Source: Bacillota bacterium (GTDB taxonomy: Bacteria > Bacillota > Clostridia > Lachnospirales > Lachnospiraceae). From it: DNA of 5,007 nt. The notes under the pieces were generated by a model. That model made no database searches and had not been told where the DNA came from. It saw nothing but the letters and a program-made list of their open reading frames with translations. Location: positions 1-5,007 of the forward strand of contig JAEZFH010000138.1 in the NCBI GenBank assembly GCA_023437885.1. Direction: 5' to 3'. This document shows, in pieces, positions 1 to 4,867 of the stretch (position 1 is its first letter; the number at the start of each line of letters is the position of its first letter). Position numbers and translations under genes: made by a program.

Positions 1-10
1 AACCTCCTTT
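1..10 (-). promoter_or_regulatory. Ribosome binding site of a leftward gene starting just outside the window
   Basis: Read on the minus strand the first ten bases are AAAGGAGGTT, an almost ideal Shine-Dalgarno sequence. The start codon would lie within about ten bases beyond the left edge, so no coding sequence of this gene is visible. The promoter and hairpin at 65-163 would form its leader. The main alternative is chance similarity to the 3' end of 16S rRNA on the plus strand, but the adjoining bases do not match that. Confidence 0.6.
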
Positions 11-64
11 TAATGTTTGTTTGGACGACTGGCATTTTTCAGAGGCTTCGTATAGATGCATTTT

Positions 65-116
65 AATATAAAAAATAAAATGTTGGAAGTATGTTTATTG
101 ACACACCCCAACATTT
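65..116 (-). terminator. Leader hairpin with U-rich tail (possible attenuator of the leftward gene)
   Basis: On the minus strand AAATGTTGG (116-108) pairs perfectly with CCAACATTT (86-78). Inside it GTGTG pairs with CATAC, giving a stem of about 15 bp with one bulge and an 8-base loop. The stem is followed directly by TATTTTTTATATT. It lies between the minus-strand promoter at 136-163 and the ribosome site at 1-10, so it could attenuate the leftward gene. The stem is AU-rich and the U-tract is interrupted by A, so termination may be partial. It could also simply stop read-through from the AP2 gene. Confidence 0.45.
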
Positions 117-135
117 ATTATAGAACCTTTAATCC

Positions 136-163
136 ATTATACAGTTAAATGATCAGCAAACAA
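136..163 (-). promoter_or_regulatory. Sigma-A type promoter for the leftward gene
   Basis: On the minus strand TTGTTT (163-158) is followed after 16 bases by a perfect TATAAT (141-136). Transcription would begin near 129 and give a leader of about 130 nt that contains the hairpin at 78-116. A second TATAAT lies at 122-117 but has no good -35 box. The -35 box overlaps the outer arm of the long inverted repeat at 161-249. Confidence 0.45.
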
Positions 164-249
164 ATTGAGCCATTGATTCTCCCTGAACAAGACAGCACAT
201 TCCGAATGTACTGGCAGCACTTGTGGGAGCAGTCAATGGCTTCAATTTG
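161..249. repeat. 89-nt near-palindrome, 35 base pairs in one long hairpin
   Basis: Five successive paired blocks nest without conflict: 161-168 with 242-249, 169-176 with 233-240, 179-183 with 225-229, 187-191 with 220-224, and 193-201 with 205-213 around a CCG loop. Only small bulges and one internal loop interrupt the pairing. The single mismatched position in the apical stem (196/210) is C-A on the plus strand but a G-U wobble on the minus strand, which slightly favours a minus-strand RNA. No clear target-site duplication flanks it. It could be a leader hairpin of the leftward gene, a small RNA, or a miniature inverted-repeat element. A 44-codon plus-strand frame runs through it (149-283) but lacks a ribosome site. 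Confidence 0.6.
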
Positions 250-287
250 CGAAACTATGAAAACGGAAGAAGAAAAAATATAGTTTT

Positions 288-296
288 ATTATAACA
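288..296 (-). promoter_or_regulatory. Extended -10 promoter element, minus strand
   Basis: Minus-strand TGTTATAAT (296-288) is a full extended -10 element, but no acceptable -35 box lies 16-18 bases upstream. If it is used, the transcript would start near 281 and carry the 161-249 hairpin in its 5' leader. AT-rich sequence yields such matches by chance, so confidence is low. Confidence 0.22.
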
Positions 297-356
297 CATA
301 ATTCCAAGAAAGGTAGTCTTTTTTTAAAATTTAAAATATTGTTAATATATTTCAAG

Positions 357-382
357 AAAACTATCCTGAATTCAGGGGTTTT
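357..382. terminator. Bidirectional terminator-like hairpin 3' of the AP2 gene
   Basis: AAAAC (357-361) pairs with GTTTT (378-382) and CCTG (365-368) with CAGG (373-376) around an AATT loop. Positions 365-376 form a perfect 12-bp palindrome. In both directions the A/T arms place a short run of U at the 3' side. It lies about 140 bases beyond the AP2 stop codon, so it may end that minus-strand transcript. The stem is weak and the U run is short. Confidence 0.3.
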
Positions 383-403
383 AATTGAATAATTATCTGC
401 ATA

Positions 404-556
404 TGGATCGTTCATCCAATCGCTGGTCTATTTTGTGAGCGATGTTTACATCCTATAAAACATAAACCTCCGGCAGGATGCGCACTCGCGCGCGGGGTAC
501 TATGCCAGCCATACCGACAGCGCTCAGTGCATGAGTCCGCAAGAGGACTCTTTATT
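404..556 (+). ncRNA. Candidate plus-strand structured RNA overlapping the AP2 3' end
   Basis: Five hairpins follow one another with little spacer: TGGAT/ATCCA (404-408/414-418), ATCGCT/AGCGAT (419-424/438-443), CATCCT/AGGATG (449-454/475-480), a compound GC-rich stem with GCACT/AGTGC (482-486/526-530) and GCGC/GCGC inside, and GAGTCC/GGACTC (533-538/545-550), which is followed by UUUAUUUAU. The 470-530 stretch is strikingly GC-rich compared with its flanks. The U-tract follows only on the plus strand, which suggests a plus-strand transcript antisense to the last codons of the AP2 gene. I found no convincing promoter. A weak TTGTTA-17-TATCCT lies at 340-367, and TATAAA at 454-459 lacks a good -35 box. 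No known RNA family is recognised. It may instead be a folded AP2 3' UTR. Confidence 0.3.
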
Positions 557-1348
557 TATATTCTCAGCATAAGCAATCAGCTTCTTGGAGATTCGTAGTC
601 TCTGAAAGATGGAAGCGTAGGTAATTGCATCTACACCCTCTAAAAAGTTCTGGGGAAAGTTCTTTTTCATTCCTTTATTTCTTAATAAAAGAGCAGCCTT
701 ATTATATGCTATGGCGGCTTCCGCTTCACTCTGGTAACGGCCGATCAGGTAATCCCCGTTGATATGTATTTTTGCAAGATAGCAGGCTCTTCCCTTAATG
801 AGTATCCTGGTGACACCGTGATATGGATTTATTACCTCAATGTTGTGATAGCTGTAATCCGTGTCGTCACCATTGGAAAAAACATAATCCTTTCCTGGAA
901 CGGCATAGTTTTTTATGCCATACCGGGAAAGGATGTTCACCTGCATCCCATAATCGGATACAAAGAGATGGCCTCCCCGCCTCATTATTTTATGATGGGC
1001 ATAATAAAAAAGATCTTCTGCATCAAAGCGGAGACAGGTGTTTTGATCCAGATAATAGTGAAAATATCTCTTTTTAAGGTAAATCGGATTCTTAAAATAA
1101 ATACGGTTATCCCGGTAATTAATTAAAACCACCCACTTATGAAAGGTGAGAGAACAGCGCTTGGAATAATCCAGGATTGACGGACCGGACTTGTCCTCCA
1201 GGACTTCTTGTGCCTCCTGGTAAGCCCGGTTTGCACCGGCTTCGGTAGGATAGCTTCCCAGACTGATATGCTTGCCCAGATAAGTAATACTTGACCGGTA
1301 ATATACCTCCCCGCTCTTTGTACAGGATTGATAGACTCCAGGTAACAT
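524..1348 (-). CDS. AP2-domain DNA-binding protein with degenerate HNH-like core
   Basis: This is a 274-residue protein, probably a sequence-specific DNA-binding regulator or a decayed homing endonuclease. Residues 4-50 form an AP2-like repeat (GVYQS, YYRSSITYLGKHISLGSY, then a helix with AYQEA). Residues 178-225 form a second one (HGVTR, then YLIGRYQSEAEAAIAYNKAA). Between them, residues 154-178 resemble the end of an HNH domain: NGDDTDYSYHNIEVINPYHGV matches the usual NxNxLDNRxxNLRxxT pattern. The catalytic Asp-His pair that normally precedes it is replaced by Tyr-Val-Phe, so nuclease activity is doubtful. The start at 1348 is preceded by GGAGG (1354-1358) at 5-base spacing, and the first AP2 repeat begins three residues later. 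A TTG at 1462 would add 38 residues, but a promoter at 1403-1431 lies inside that extension. The last residues overlap a plus-strand terminator. Related AP2-HNH proteins are known in phages and clostridia; the target is unknown. Confidence 0.8.
   Translation of the reverse strand: MLPGVYQSCTKSGEVYYRSSITYLGKHISLGSYPTEAGANRAYQEAQEVLEDKSGPSILDYSKRCSLTFHKWVVLINYRDNRIYFKNPIYLKKRYFHYYLDQNTCLRFDAEDLFYYAHHKIMRRGGHLFVSDYGMQVNILSRYGIKNYAVPGKDYVFSNGDDTDYSYHNIEVINPYHGVTRILIKGRACYLAKIHINGDYLIGRYQSEAEAAIAYNKAALLLRNKGMKKNFPQNFLEGVDAITYASIFQRLRISKKLIAYAENINKESSCGLMH
533..556 (+). terminator. Intrinsic terminator, plus strand
   Basis: GAGTCC and GGACTC form a perfect 6-bp stem around a GCAAGA loop, followed at once by TTTATTTAT. 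It lies inside the 3' end of the minus-strand AP2 gene, so it cannot terminate that gene in this orientation. It would either end a plus-strand RNA from the 404-530 region or block antisense transcription into the AP2 gene. Confidence 0.5.
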
Positions 1349-1353
1349 AATCG

Positions 1354-1358
1354 CCTCC
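1354..1358 (-). promoter_or_regulatory. Ribosome binding site deciding the AP2 start
   Basis: GGAGG on the minus strand lies 5 bases before the ATG at 1348-1346. The alternative starts at 1462 (TTG), 1453 (ATG) and 1381 (ATG) lack a comparable site. Confidence 0.7.
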
Positions 1359-1402
1359 GATTTGCTGCCGCTTTGCAGCATTTCAAATTTAGTCTTTTTA
1401 AC

Positions 1403-1431
1403 AATATAGCAGATATGCCGTATCAGTGCAA
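1403..1431 (-). promoter_or_regulatory. Promoter of the AP2 gene
   Basis: On the minus strand TTGCAC (1431-1426) is followed after exactly 17 bases by TATATT (1408-1403); each box matches the sigma-A consensus at five of six bases. The predicted transcript start near 1396 gives a leader of about 48 nt to the ATG at 1348. This excludes translation from the upstream TTG or ATG at 1462 and 1453 on this transcript. Confidence 0.55.
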
Positions 1432-1502
1432 GATGGGAAGGGGTCAATGACATGAGAGTCAAAAGTACTAGAGGTACTATTCGGATAAGTGTAAACGCAT
1501 AT

Positions 1503-1538
1503 ATCTGTTATGTGCCTTTTGACACACAGATCATCTGT
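1503..1538. repeat. Cluster of three ATCTGT/ACAGAT half-sites
   Basis: ATCTGT at 1503-1508, ACAGAT at 1526-1531 and ATCTGT at 1533-1538 form an odd palindrome (1526-1538) and, with TGTG/CACA, a second bulged inverted repeat (1503-1531). This is the pattern of a dimeric repressor's operator between divergent genes, but it is not adjacent to either mapped promoter. The function is inferred only. Confidence 0.3.
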
Positions 1539-1733
1539 AAAATGACTGGATATATATTAACAAATTATTAAGGTCCATTTGTGTAGAATGACTTATTTTG
1601 TGCCTGAAAATCGTACTAAAGCAGTAGAATATGTATAAAGTTTCTTAAAAGCAAGTAAAAAATTTAATATATCCTTAATAAAATGTTAAATTTATCTTGT
1701 GCAATATTTATGAAAAAAGGAGTACCTAACCGG

Positions 1734-1745
1734 AACAATATTGTT
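1734..1745. repeat. Perfect 12-bp palindrome AACAATATTGTT
   Basis: The sequence is self-complementary over all 12 bases and lies about 70 bp upstream of the hydrolase -35 box. It is a possible regulator site, but in AT-rich DNA such palindromes can occur by chance. Confidence 0.3.
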
Positions 1746-1815
1746 ACTATTTCCCTGTGATGGTAAATGAAGGAATTGGTATATCGTGGTTTATAACGAA
1801 ATTGAAGTTGTCTTC

Positions 1816-1844
1816 TTGACATGAAATCAACCGTTGCCTATAAT
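1816..1844 (+). promoter_or_regulatory. Perfect-consensus sigma-A promoter of the cell wall hydrolase
   Basis: TTGACA (1816-1821) and TATAAT (1839-1844) are both exact, with the optimal 17-base spacer. Transcription should start near 1851 and give a leader of about 70 nt. Such strength suggests vegetative, not sporulation-sigma, expression, and a promoter this strong is often held in check by a repressor (see the inverted repeat at 1865-1879). Confidence 0.75.
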
Positions 1845-1864
1845 TCTGATATCATTACCAGTCA

Positions 1865-1879
1865 TTCCATTAAATGGAA
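1865..1879. repeat. 15-bp inverted repeat just after the hydrolase transcript start
   Basis: TTCCATT and AATGGAA are perfect inverted arms around a single A. The repeat is placed about 15-30 bases into the predicted transcript, where an operator would block transcription. The regulator is unknown; it could also form a small RNA hairpin. Confidence 0.35.
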
Positions 1880-1919
1880 AATTTTAACCAGTTAAATCTC
1901 AAGAAAAGAGGATAAATTT

Positions 1920-2930
1920 ATGTCAATGATAAATTTGTTTCTTCAAAAGAGGAAAATGCATGAAAGCCAGTATGGTTTTGTAATGGTTTTTATAGCTTAT
2001 GCATTATCAGTAATGATGCTGTTTGTGGGTTCCGATTTGTTTTATAACATCAACTCGACAGCAGCAGGGATAAGCACAACTGATGAAGAGACAATAGAGA
2101 AGATGAAGAAGGAAATGCCTGATCTGCAAGCTGCGGAGCTTACAGCATTATTAATGCAATCAAAGGAACTATATCCATTTGCGCTTGCAGAAATATCGGA
2201 AATGGGTCTCGGACGGATACAGGCAAAAGTGGAGAGTACGGAGAATCCGGTGAATGAGCCGAAGGTCAGGAAGGAGGCACTGCTGCTCAGGAATGAGTTT
2301 GCCGGTCTGAACCCGGACGGAGGAATGGAGCTTACTCTTGAACCTGAATCTGTAAGCGGTATTGTTGCATCGCCGGAGGACCTCCTGCCGGCCGGTACGG
2401 CCAAGCAGGAAACAAAAGCAGAAAAGGATGCGCAGGCCAAAGATAGTGCAGATGTTGCCAAAGATGCTGCTAAGGAGGCTGACAAGAAGGAAATATATAG
2501 CATGTCGGCAGAGGAAGACGCAACGGATTATGTATATGACGTAACAGAAAAAGAGATTGGCATGCTTCAGCGTATCGTCCAGGCGGAAGCCGGGGGCGAG
2601 GACATGATAGGAAAGATACTGATTGTCAATGTAGTTATGAACCGCATCGCAGATAAGAGCTTTCCGGACACGGTTGAGAAGGTTATATTCCAGAATAAGG
2701 ACGGGGAATATCAGTTTTCCCCGATAGATGATAAGAGCTATTGGTCTGTGAAAGTATCCAAGAAAACCAAGGAGGCAGTAGTACGTGCACTGGAGGGTGA
2801 GGATTACTCCAAAGGGGCTTTGTATTTCATTGCCAGGAAGCGGACCAAGTCCAGCAGTGCCGAGTGGTTTGACAATAATCTGGAGTGGCTGTTCAAGCAT
2901 GGCGGGCACGAATTTTATAAGGAAAAGTAG
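1920..2930 (+). CDS. Membrane-anchored cell wall hydrolase, SleB/CwlJ (Hydrolase_2) family
   Basis: This is a 336-residue protein. Residues 1-18 are short and basic, 19-42 form one hydrophobic segment without an obvious signal peptidase site, and the rest should be outside the membrane. Residues 50-155 are an unassigned acidic region. Residues 160-200 are a low-complexity Ala/Lys/Asp/Glu linker. Residues 207-336 carry the SleB/CwlJ-type fold: QAEAGGE with the presumed catalytic Glu223, then NVVMNRIADKSFPDTVEKVIFQ, YQFSP (264-268), ALYF (300-303) and the closing GGHEFYK (328-334). Family members are peptidoglycan lytic enzymes, best known for spore cortex breakdown. The N-terminal peptidoglycan-binding domain of classic SleB is absent, and the N-terminal anchor suggests a role in growth or wall remodelling. 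The start has AGAGGA seven bases upstream (1907-1912); an ATG two codons later is possible. The gene is monocistronic by its own promoter. Confidence 0.9.
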   Translation: MSMINLFLQKRKMHESQYGFVMVFIAYALSVMMLFVGSDLFYNINSTAAGISTTDEETIEKMKKEMPDLQAAELTALLMQSKELYPFALAEISEMGLGRIQAKVESTENPVNEPKVRKEALLLRNEFAGLNPDGGMELTLEPESVSGIVASPEDLLPAGTAKQETKAEKDAQAKDSADVAKDAAKEADKKEIYSMSAEEDATDYVYDVTEKEIGMLQRIVQAEAGGEDMIGKILIVNVVMNRIADKSFPDTVEKVIFQNKDGEYQFSPIDDKSYWSVKVSKKTKEAVVRALEGEDYSKGALYFIARKRTKSSSAEWFDNNLEWLFKHGGHEFYKEK

Positions 2931-2933
2931 AAG

Positions 2934-2958
2934 AAATACTTATTTTTCATAAGTATTT
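2934..2958 (+). terminator. Hairpin directly after the hydrolase gene
   Basis: AAATACTTAT (2934-2943) and ATAAGTATTT (2949-2958) form a perfect 10-bp stem with a 5-base loop, starting three bases after the stop codon. It is AU-rich and has only TTT at its 3' edge with no further U-tract, so termination is likely weak. It may rather protect the mRNA 3' end. The thrC promoter begins six bases downstream. Confidence 0.4.
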
Positions 2959-2963
2959 GCGTA

Positions 2964-2992
2964 TTGTATCCGGTGAAATGGCATGTTATAAT
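2964..2992 (+). promoter_or_regulatory. Extended -10 promoter of thrC
   Basis: TTGTAT (2964-2969), a 17-base spacer and TATAAT (2987-2992), with TG one base before the -10 box (TGTTATAAT), make a strong sigma-A promoter. The predicted start near 2999 leaves an untranslated leader of about 185 nt before the thrC ATG, which is unusually long. Confidence 0.65.
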
Positions 2993-2998
2993 ACTTGA

Positions 2999-3160
2999 AA
3001 CTTGTGACGTGTGAAAGTGTCTGTAAGATATGGAATACTTGAACAGATACTTTTCCCTTCCCAGGAGCAGTTAGACTTAAAAGGATATCGCAGGACTTTA
3101 ATATTGGTGATGATAGCGATGTACGAAGAAAGCTCGGGGATGCCAGTGTCAAGTAAATAT
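2999..3160 (+). ncRNA. Candidate structured leader RNA of thrC
   Basis: From the predicted transcript start the leader folds into nested stems. An outer stem ACUUG/CAAGU (3000-3004/3150-3154) closes it. A 12-bp hairpin follows (3013-3024/3043-3054) with an 18-base loop. A third stem pairs UUCCC-AG-GAGC (3058-3068) with GCUC-GGGGA (3132-3140), and inside it AUAUCGC/GCGAUGU (3085-3091/3116-3122). The closing stem ends about 12 bases before the thrC ribosome site. CCCUU (3055-3059) could alternatively pair with AAGGG of that site (3166-3170), which is a possible translation switch. No T-box, SAM, lysine or other signature that I know is present, and no Thr/Ile-rich leader peptide was found. Regulation by a ligand is inference. 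Confidence 0.35.
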
Positions 3161-3183
3161 GAGTAAAGGGGATTAAAACGATT

Positions 3184-4674
3184 ATGAGCCTAATGTATAG
3201 GAGCACAAGAGATTCCAACAACAGGGTAACCGCATCCCAGGCTGTTTTGCAGGGCTTATCCCCGGACGGAGGTCTGTTCGTTCCGGAAACAATACCAGTT
3301 CTGCAAAAGTCAATGGAAGAGCTGTCAAAACTGGATTACCGGGAGACAGCTTATGAGGTAATGAGACTGTTTTTAACGGATTATACTGAGGAAGAGCTGA
3401 AGGAGTGCATTGTAAAGGCATATGACGGTAAATTTGATACTTCTGAGATTGCTCCCCTCAGACAAGTGGGAGAGGCCTATTACTTAGAGCTTTTCCATGG
3501 GGCTACGATTGCATTCAAGGATATGGCTTTGTCCATACTGCCGCATTTGCTTACAAAGGCGGCAAAGAAGAATGCGGTCCGGGAGGAGATCGTTATATTG
3601 ACCGCAACCTCCGGAGATACTGGGAAGGCAGCGCTGTCTGGCTTTGCCGACGTGGAGGGGACAAGCATTATCGTCTTTTACCCGAAGGATGGTGTCAGCA
3701 GTGTTCAGGAGAAGCAAATGGTCACCCAAAAGGGCAGGAATACCCATGTAATAGGCATTCGCGGAAACTTTGATGATGCCCAGACCGGTGTAAAGAAGAT
3801 GTTTAACAATACTGATCTGGCGGCGCGCCTTAAGGCTGCCGGTTATCTCTTTTCTTCAGCCAATTCGATCAATATCGGCAGATTAGTGCCTCAAATCGTA
3901 TATTATATTTACTCTTATACTTCTTTATATAAGAAGGGACAGATTGAAAAGGGTGAAAAGATTAATTTTGTTGTTCCCACCGGCAATTTTGGCAATATTC
4001 TTGCAGCATATTATGCAAAGCATATGGGACTTCCCATCGATAAGTTAATCTGTGCATCCAACGAAAACAAGGTACTTTATGATTTCTTTGAAACCGGCTG
4101 CTATGACAGGAACAGAGAGTTCCTATTAACAGCATCACCCTCCATGGATATTTTGGTGTCCAGTAATCTGGAGCGGTTGATCTACCATGCTGCCGACGGA
4201 AATTCCGATAAAACAGCCGAATTGATGAATGCGCTGTCAACAAGCGGTGCTTATGAGATAACACAGCAGATGAAGGAACAGCTTACGGGCTTTCTGGGTG
4301 GCTGGGCTTCCGAGGCTGAGACAAAAGCAGTAATTGAAAAAGTCTATAAAGAGAACGGATATGTAATAGATACCCATACTGCAGTAGCCGCAAGCGTATA
4401 CTGCAAATATGCGGAGGGTACCGGTGATGCAACAAAAACAGTAATTGTGTCAACGGCCAGTCCATATAAGTTTGGCAGGAGTGTACTGGAGGCTCTTCAT
4501 ATTCCGGAAATACCGGAGGATGACCATGAGCAGGCACGCATGCTTTCAAAAATATCGGGTACGGACATCCCTGAGGCAGTGGAGGAAATCCGTTCCGCCC
4601 CGGTAGTGCATACAAAAGTATGTGATACTGGAAAAATGCAGGCAATCGTTGAGGAAATTTTGAAAATAATCTAA
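3184..4674 (+). CDS. thrC: Threonine synthase
   Basis: This PLP enzyme converts O-phosphohomoserine and water to threonine and phosphate, the last step of threonine biosynthesis in the cytosol. The 496 residues fit the long threonine synthase class of clostridia. An N-terminal domain (residues 1-80, with YRSTRD and LSPDGGLFVPE) precedes the PLP fold. Lys112 in HGATIAFKDMAL is the expected Schiff-base lysine. TATSGDTGKAA (140-150), SSANSINIGRL (224-234), the phosphate-cup loop VPTGNFGN (264-271), SPSMDILVSSNLERL (318-332), DTHTAVA (396-402) and STASPYKF (423-430) are all intact. The chosen ATG has AAGGGGA upstream (3166-3172) at a slightly long 11-12 base spacing; an ATG three codons in is possible. 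No hom or thrB lies nearby, so the gene stands alone behind its own promoter and a long leader that may sense supply. Confidence 0.97.
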   Translation: MSLMYRSTRDSNNRVTASQAVLQGLSPDGGLFVPETIPVLQKSMEELSKLDYRETAYEVMRLFLTDYTEEELKECIVKAYDGKFDTSEIAPLRQVGEAYYLELFHGATIAFKDMALSILPHLLTKAAKKNAVREEIVILTATSGDTGKAALSGFADVEGTSIIVFYPKDGVSSVQEKQMVTQKGRNTHVIGIRGNFDDAQTGVKKMFNNTDLAARLKAAGYLFSSANSINIGRLVPQIVYYIYSYTSLYKKGQIEKGEKINFVVPTGNFGNILAAYYAKHMGLPIDKLICASNENKVLYDFFETGCYDRNREFLLTASPSMDILVSSNLERLIYHAADGNSDKTAELMNALSTSGAYEITQQMKEQLTGFLGGWASEAETKAVIEKVYKENGYVIDTHTAVAASVYCKYAEGTGDATKTVIVSTASPYKFGRSVLEALHIPEIPEDDHEQARMLSKISGTDIPEAVEEIRSAPVVHTKVCDTGKMQAIVEEILKII

Positions 4675-4677
4675 TTA

Positions 4678-4704
4678 TGACAAATGCCTGACATAAATTT
4701 GACA
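4678..4704. repeat. Three TGACA repeats at 11-bp spacing
   Basis: TGACA occurs at 4678, 4689 and 4700, exactly one helical turn apart; the last two share TGACATAA. The third copy is part of a TTGACA -35-like box (4699-4704). Phased short repeats over a -35 region suggest a regulator binding on one DNA face. No strong terminator for thrC is visible in this stretch. Confidence 0.4.
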
Positions 4705-4726
4705 TAATCTAAGTGCATATTATAGC
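4699..4726 (+). promoter_or_regulatory. Possible promoter of the post-thrC RNA
   Basis: An exact TTGACA (4699-4704) is followed after 16 bases by TATAGC (4721-4726), which matches only four of six -10 bases. Initiation near 4733 would fit the 5' side of the structured RNA, though the outermost two to four bases of its closing stem (from 4729) would be lost. Alternatively the RNA is read from the thrC transcript. Confidence 0.3.
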
Positions 4727-4728
4727 TA

Positions 4729-4867
4729 TAGTCAAAGCAACAATAGATGAACCGCAAAACTTAATCGAAGCGCAGATGATGTCACATCCTATTCTACATC
4801 AGCGGGGAGAGAAAGGCTTGGCGGTGAACGCTATGAAGAGGGGGTATCCCCGCAAGCATTTTGACTA
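4729..4867 (+). ncRNA. Candidate structured RNA or riboswitch-like element after thrC
   Basis: TAGTCAAA (4729-4736) pairs perfectly with TTTGACTA (4860-4867) and closes a domain of about 140 nt. Inside are an arm CGC-A-GATG/CATC-A-GCG (4771-4778/4797-4804), GCGGGGA/TCCCCGC (4802-4808/4847-4853), GCTTG/CAAGC (4816-4820/4853-4857), ACCGC/GCGGT (4751-4755/4821-4825) and GGGG-TAT-CCCC (4841-4851). Several of these are mutually exclusive. TGAACCGC (4748-4755) also matches GCGGTTCA (4899-4906) perfectly outside the domain. Competing stems followed by a terminator-like hairpin at 4914-4967 resemble a riboswitch with its expression platform, acting on a gene beyond the right edge. I could not place it in a known class. 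GGTGAA and CCCCGCAA recall cobalamin riboswitches, but the other conserved blocks are missing. Confidence 0.4.

Larger units (their letters stand above)
1432..1815. other. Intergenic region between divergent AP2 and hydrolase genes
   Basis: No coding frame with a ribosome site is visible here. The stretch is AT-rich and contains the ATCTGT/ACAGAT cluster (1503-1538), an 8-bp inverted repeat AAATTTAA/TTAAATTT (1660-1667/1686-1693) that may be chance, an AAGGAG at about 1717-1722 with no start codon at proper distance, and the palindrome at 1734-1745. Confidence 0.5.

Noticed and set aside
1..10. 3' end of a 16S rRNA gene on the plus strand (CCTCCTTT)
   Set aside because: The bases around it do not match the conserved GGATCACCTCCTTTCT context; a minus-strand ribosome site is simpler.
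149..283. 44-codon plus-strand open frame through the long hairpin
   Set aside because: It has no ribosome binding site and resembles no protein I know; the inverted-repeat structure explains the sequence better. A small protein cannot be fully excluded.
453..512. 19-codon minus-strand frame in the GC-rich segment
   Set aside because: Too short, no ribosome site, and the base pairing of this segment suggests RNA structure.
531..556. Hammerhead ribozyme (ATGAGTCC...GGAC resembles stem II)
   Set aside because: The core CTGATGA and the GAAA following the stem are missing; the element is a plain terminator hairpin.
1660..1693. AAATTTAA...TTAAATTT inverted repeat
   Set aside because: Pure A/T arms in an AT-rich stretch, with no U-tract or promoter relation; likely chance.
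3030..3074. 14-codon leader peptide candidate before thrC
   Set aside because: It contains no threonine or isoleucine codon run as expected for attenuation, and its ribosome site is poor.
3011..3166. 51-codon frame starting with GTG in the thrC leader, ending at the thrC ribosome site
   Set aside because: No ribosome site before the GTG codons, no recognisable product, and another frame plus the opposite strand are also open here, so openness is not informative.
2940..3221. 93-codon open frame on the minus strand antisense to the thrC leader and start
   Set aside because: No ribosome site or recognisable domain, and it overlaps a well-supported gene start; it is a chance frame.
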